This document shows positions 61,462 to 64,000 of a stretch of DNA of 64,000 nucleotides, piece by piece (the first letter of the stretch is position 1; every line of letters starts with the position of its first letter). The position numbers and the translations under genes were made by a program. The notes beneath the pieces were generated by a model. That model was not told where the DNA came from. It made no database searches and saw only the letters and a program-made list of their open reading frames with translations. The stretch is from Rahnella bruchi (lineage in GTDB: Bacteria > Pseudomonadota > Gammaproteobacteria > Enterobacterales > Enterobacteriaceae), in assembly GCF_003614975.1 (NCBI RefSeq), contig NZ_QZWI01000001.1, forward strand, positions 806,001 through 870,000, written 5' to 3'.

Positions 61462-62043
61462 ATGAACTTTCTTGCTCACCTCCATCTGGCCTCTTTGGCC
61501 GAAAGCTCCCTGACCGGCAACCTGCTGGCAGACTTCGTTCGCGGCAATCCTGACGGACAATATTCAGCTGAAATCGTCAGTGGGATCCGCATGCATCGCC
61601 GCGTTGATACCCTGACTGATTCCCTGCCGGAAGTCAGAATTGCGCGCAGCTATTTTCGCGATGATTTTCGCCGCGTAGCGCCGATAACGCTGGATGTGGT
61701 CTGGGATCACTTTCTCTCCCGCCACTGGGCGACAATTCATCCACAGCAGGCGCTGGAAGATTTTCTTGACGACTGTCAGCAGGAAATCGAACCGCAGTTG
61801 CCTGAAATGCCTGAGCGTTTTCAGAATCTGAATGCGTATTTATGGCCGGAACGCTGGATGGAACGTTATTCCGCGCTGCCTTTTATCGGTGACGTTTTGC
61901 GCGGCATGGCCAACCGGCGACCCAAACTTGGCGCGCTAACCGGTTCATTTCACGATATCGAGCTGAATTATGACGCTCTGGAACAGCTTTTTTGGCAGTT
62001 TTATCCGGTCATGATGCAACAGGCGAAAGACCGGCAAATCTGA
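61462..62043 (+). CDS. acpH: Acyl carrier protein phosphodiesterase
   Basis: AcpH hydrolyses holo-ACP to apo-ACP by removing 4'-phosphopantetheine. The 193-residue protein equals E. coli length and begins [20 protein letters not shown] with the HD-like motif region [21 protein letters not shown] conserved aspartate/histidine pair is in [11 protein letters not shown]. It is divergent from queA and followed by a peroxiredoxin gene, the same order as in Salmonella. Confidence 0.94.
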   Translation: MNFLAHLHLASLAESSLTGNLLADFVRGNPDGQYSAEIVSGIRMHRRVDTLTDSLPEVRIARSYFRDDFRRVAPITLDVVWDHFLSRHWATIHPQQALEDFLDDCQQEIEPQLPEMPERFQNLNAYLWPERWMERYSALPFIGDVLRGMANRRPKLGALTGSFHDIELNYDALEQLFWQFYPVMMQQAKDRQI

Positions 62044-62133
62044 CAAACACCGTGAATTTTGTGAATTACCCCGCAATTCCCTGCAAAACAAAAGGTTGTT
62101 GTTAAAGAAGTTTGAGACTTCCGTCAAAGACTG

Positions 62134-62170
62134 ATAGCCGGATGCTATCTGATTGATTGGTGTGATGGGG
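62134..62170 (+). promoter_or_regulatory. OxyR binding site of the peroxiredoxin gene
   Basis: ATAG, seven bases, CTAT, seven bases, ATTG, seven bases, GGGG. The first half matches the OxyR consensus exactly; the second is partial. It directly adjoins the -35 element, the position used by OxyR to activate transcription. Confidence 0.7.
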
Positions 62171-62199
62171 TTTATTCACCCGAGGGTTGCCCCTATACT
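62171..62199 (+). promoter_or_regulatory. Promoter of the peroxiredoxin gene
   Basis: TTTATT, a 17-base spacer and TATACT. The -35 is poor, as expected for an activator-dependent promoter, and the -10 is good. Transcription would start near 62206, about 62 bases before the ATG. Confidence 0.65.
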
Positions 62200-62267
62200 G
62201 GCAGTCGTTTTGTTCACCCTTCCTTCTCACCTACGACACCCTCTTGGGTTTCATAAGGAGTAATATT

Positions 62268-62870
62268 ATGGTTCTGGTAACTCGCCCAGCCCCTGACTTC
62301 ACCGCAGCAGCAGTTTTAGGCAGCGGCGAAGTAGTTGAAAACTTCAACTTCAAAAAACACACTGCAGGCAAACCAACTGTTATCTTCTTCTGGCCAATGG
62401 ACTTCACTTTCGTATGTCCTTCTGAGCTGATCGCTTTCGATCACCGTTACGAAGAATTCCAGAAACGTGGCGTAGAAGTGGTAGGCGTTTCCTTTGACTC
62501 CGAGTTCGTTCACAACGCATGGCGTAACACCCCTGTTGAGAAAGGCGGTATCGGTCCTGTTAAATACGCGATGGTTGCTGACATCAAACGCGAAATTCAG
62601 AAAGCTTACGGTATCGAACATCCGGACGCTGGCGTTGCACTGCGCGGCTCTTTCCTGATCGACAAAGAAGGCGTTGTTCGTCACCAGGTAGTGAACGATC
62701 TGCCACTGGGTCGTAACATCGACGAAATGCTGCGTATGGTTGACGCACTGCAATTCCATGAAGAGCACGGCGAAGTGTGCCCGGCTCAGTGGGAAAAAGG
62801 CAAAAAAGGTATGGGCGCATCTCCGGACGGCGTTGCTAAGTACCTGACAGAAAACGCGTCAAACCTGTAA
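62268..62870 (+). CDS. tsaA: Typical 2-Cys peroxiredoxin, TsaA/AhpC family
   Basis: This 200-residue peroxiredoxin reduces hydrogen peroxide and organic hydroperoxides in the cytosol. It has the peroxidatic cysteine C50 in MDFTFVCPSE and the resolving cysteine C171 in GEVCPAQW, so it is a typical 2-Cys enzyme working as an obligate dimer. A GGIG motif near 93-96 resembles the sensitivity motif GGLG. No AhpF gene is adjacent, so its reductant may be thioredoxin. The ATG at 62268 follows AAGGAG by seven bases; an earlier in-frame reading is not supported. Gene order after acpH matches Salmonella tsaA. An OxyR site lies upstream. Codon usage is strongly biased, as in highly expressed genes. Confidence 0.92.
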   Translation: MVLVTRPAPDFTAAAVLGSGEVVENFNFKKHTAGKPTVIFFWPMDFTFVCPSELIAFDHRYEEFQKRGVEVVGVSFDSEFVHNAWRNTPVEKGGIGPVKYAMVADIKREIQKAYGIEHPDAGVALRGSFLIDKEGVVRHQVVNDLPLGRNIDEMLRMVDALQFHEEHGEVCPAQWEKGKKGMGASPDGVAKYLTENASNL

Positions 62871-62896
62871 TCCTTTCACGGATTTCAAGGTCAATA

Positions 62897-62924
62897 ACGG
62901 TCAGCTCAGCTGGCCGTTTTTTTT
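62897..62924 (+). terminator. Rho-independent terminator of the peroxiredoxin gene
   Basis: ACGG-T-CAGC pairs with GCTG-G-CCGT around a short loop and runs into eight T residues, 27 bases after the stop. Confidence 0.88.
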
Positions 62925-63137
62925 GCCTGCTATCCGTCGCGATCACATTTTCCTCTCCCCGCTCCTCACTCCTCCCCTTTTGCGTCTACGCTGAAAACGT
63001 TCCGGTTACGTCATTATGGCGTGCAGTTTGCATCATCATTTGTCTCAACACTGCCGGATAAAACACACAAAAAAGCGTTATCACACAATAACCTGAAGGT
63101 TATGACTCATAAGACAGGGTAATAAACAGGAGCCCCT

Positions 63138-64000
63138 ATGTTACGGAAATCACTCATCGCGCTGGCCTTGCTGGCCAGCTTCCCGTTGTACGCCGCGTCC
63201 AGTCCTGCGGTTGAAGCCAAAAATGGTATGGTCGTCACCTCGCAATATCTGGCCTCTCAGGTCGGTGTCGATATTCTCAAAATGGGCGGTAATGCCATTG
63301 ATGCCGCCGTGGCCGTCGGTTACGCGCAGGCCGTCGTCAACCCATGTTGTGGCAATATCGGTGGCGGTGGCTTCATGACGGTGCATCTTGCCAACGGCAA
63401 AGACACTTTCATCAACTTTCGCGAAACCGCGCCTGCCGCCGCCAGCGCCAACATGTATCTGGATGCCGACGGCAACGTGAAAAAAGGGGCCAGCCTGTAC
63501 GGTTATCTCGCCGCTGGCGTGCCCGGCACGGTACTGGGCCTGGATACGGTACAGAAAGAATACGGAACGCTGACGCGCCAGCAGGTAATGGCACCGGCGA
63601 TTAAGCTTGCCCGTCAGGGCTTTGTACTGACCCGCGCCGATACCGATATTCTCGATACCAAAGTCGACCGCTTCAAAGAAGACCCCGAAGTGGCGCGCAT
63701 CTTTCTGCGTAAAGATGGCAGCGCGCTCCAGCCCGGCGATAAACTGGTGCAAACCGATTTAGCCAACACGCTGGAGTCCATCTCAAAACACGGGCCGGAT
63801 GCTTTCTACAAAGGCAAAATCCCTGCCGCTGTCGAAGCAGCCTCGAAAAAAGGCGGCGGTATCCTGACGGCGGCAGACTTTGCGAACTATAAAGTCACCG
63901 AAGATGCGCCGATCACCTGCAGCTATCGCGGCTATAAATTCGTCTCAGCCCCACCGCCAAGTTCCGGCGGCGTGACGATGTGTGAAATTCTCAATATCGT
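63138..64000 (+). CDS. ggt: Gamma-glutamyltransferase (5' part)
   Basis: This gene runs off the right edge after 287 codons. It encodes a periplasmic or secreted gamma-glutamyltransferase, which splits glutathione and transfers the gamma-glutamyl group. The start MLRKSLIALALLASFPLYAA is a signal peptide with cleavage after YAA. The family's N-terminal motifs follow: GMVVTSQYLASQVGVDILKM, GGNAIDAAVAVGYAQAVVNP and GNIGGGGFMTVHLANG, then FRETAP, PGTVLGL and SSGGVTM. The maturation threonine that forms the new N-terminus of the small subunit lies beyond the window. The ATG has AGGAG six bases before it. Confidence 0.9.
   Translation, partial: MLRKSLIALALLASFPLYAASSPAVEAKNGMVVTSQYLASQVGVDILKMGGNAIDAAVAVGYAQAVVNPCCGNIGGGGFMTVHLANGKDTFINFRETAPAAASANMYLDADGNVKKGASLYGYLAAGVPGTVLGLDTVQKEYGTLTRQQVMAPAIKLARQGFVLTRADTDILDTKVDRFKEDPEVARIFLRKDGSALQPGDKLVQTDLANTLESISKHGPDAFYKGKIPAAVEAASKKGGGILTAADFANYKVTEDAPITCSYRGYKFVSAPPPSSGGVTMCEILNI

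Overview
This 64 kb window is a chromosomal segment from a member of the order Enterobacterales. Gene content and order from hha/tomB through ffs, tesB, glnK-amtB, mdlAB, cof, queC, fadM, ppiD, hupB, lon, clpXP, tig, bolA, ampG, cyoABCDE, yajR, yajQ, panE, thiI, xseB-ispA-dxs, pgpA-thiL-nusB-ribH-ribD-nrdR, secFD-yajC and tgt-queA to acpH match the 9-10 minute region of Escherichia coli, read in the opposite direction. Some contents are not K-12-like: a metal ABC transporter beside tomB, an ade/purine permease/LysR module between hha and ffs, a cysteine synthase/desulfhydrase-type gene beside decR, a Gfo/Idh oxidoreductase after yajR, and a tsaA-type peroxiredoxin after acpH as in Salmonella. 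With an ERIC element also present, this suggests a non-Escherichia enterobacterium, perhaps of the Yersiniaceae (Rahnella/Ewingella/Serratia-like). The genus is inference only.

Layout. 1-970: 5' part of a metal ABC transporter operon (minus) behind a Zur-like operator, with an unlisted 35-residue membrane peptide as its first gene. 1.2-2.4 kb: an orphan hypothetical gene, then tomB-hha. 2.5-6.8 kb: LysR regulator divergent from adenine deaminase and a purine permease, with a PurR-like box between. 6.9-9.3 kb: 4.5S RNA, atl, ybaY, tesB. 9.4-11.4 kb: glnK-amtB behind a sigma-54 promoter and an NtrC site. 11.5-19.6 kb: mdlAB, decR/cdsH-like pair, cof, ybaE. 19.7-32.2 kb: queC, fadM, ybaV, ppiD, hupB, lon, clpX, clpP, tig, bolA, yajG. 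32.3-40.6 kb: ampG, the cytochrome bo3 operon and yajR. 40.7-50.4 kb: Gfo/Idh oxidoreductase, ERIC element, yajQ, panE-yajL, thiI, xseB-ispA-dxs, yajO. 50.5-58.9 kb: pgpA-thiL-nusB-ribH-ribD-nrdR, yajI, secF-secD-yajC. 59.0-64.0 kb: tgt, queA, acpH, an OxyR-type peroxiredoxin and the 5' part of a gamma-glutamyltransferase.

How the genes work together. The window is housekeeping-rich: protein quality control (tig, clpP, clpX, lon, hupB, ppiD), protein export (secDF-yajC, 4.5S RNA), respiration (cyo), isoprenoid, thiamine and riboflavin synthesis (xseB-ispA-dxs; thiI, thiL; ribD, ribH), queuosine synthesis (queC, tgt, queA), peptidoglycan recycling (ampG) and nitrogen sensing (glnK-amtB). I found no prophage, CRISPR array, insertion sequence, tRNA or rRNA. 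The less ordinary material is in small and non-coding features: the peptide in the Zur-like operon, large inverted repeats in the tig leader, between clpP and clpX and between thiI and xseB, an ERIC copy ending at the yajQ stop codon, and candidate PurR, FadR, Fur and OxyR operators.
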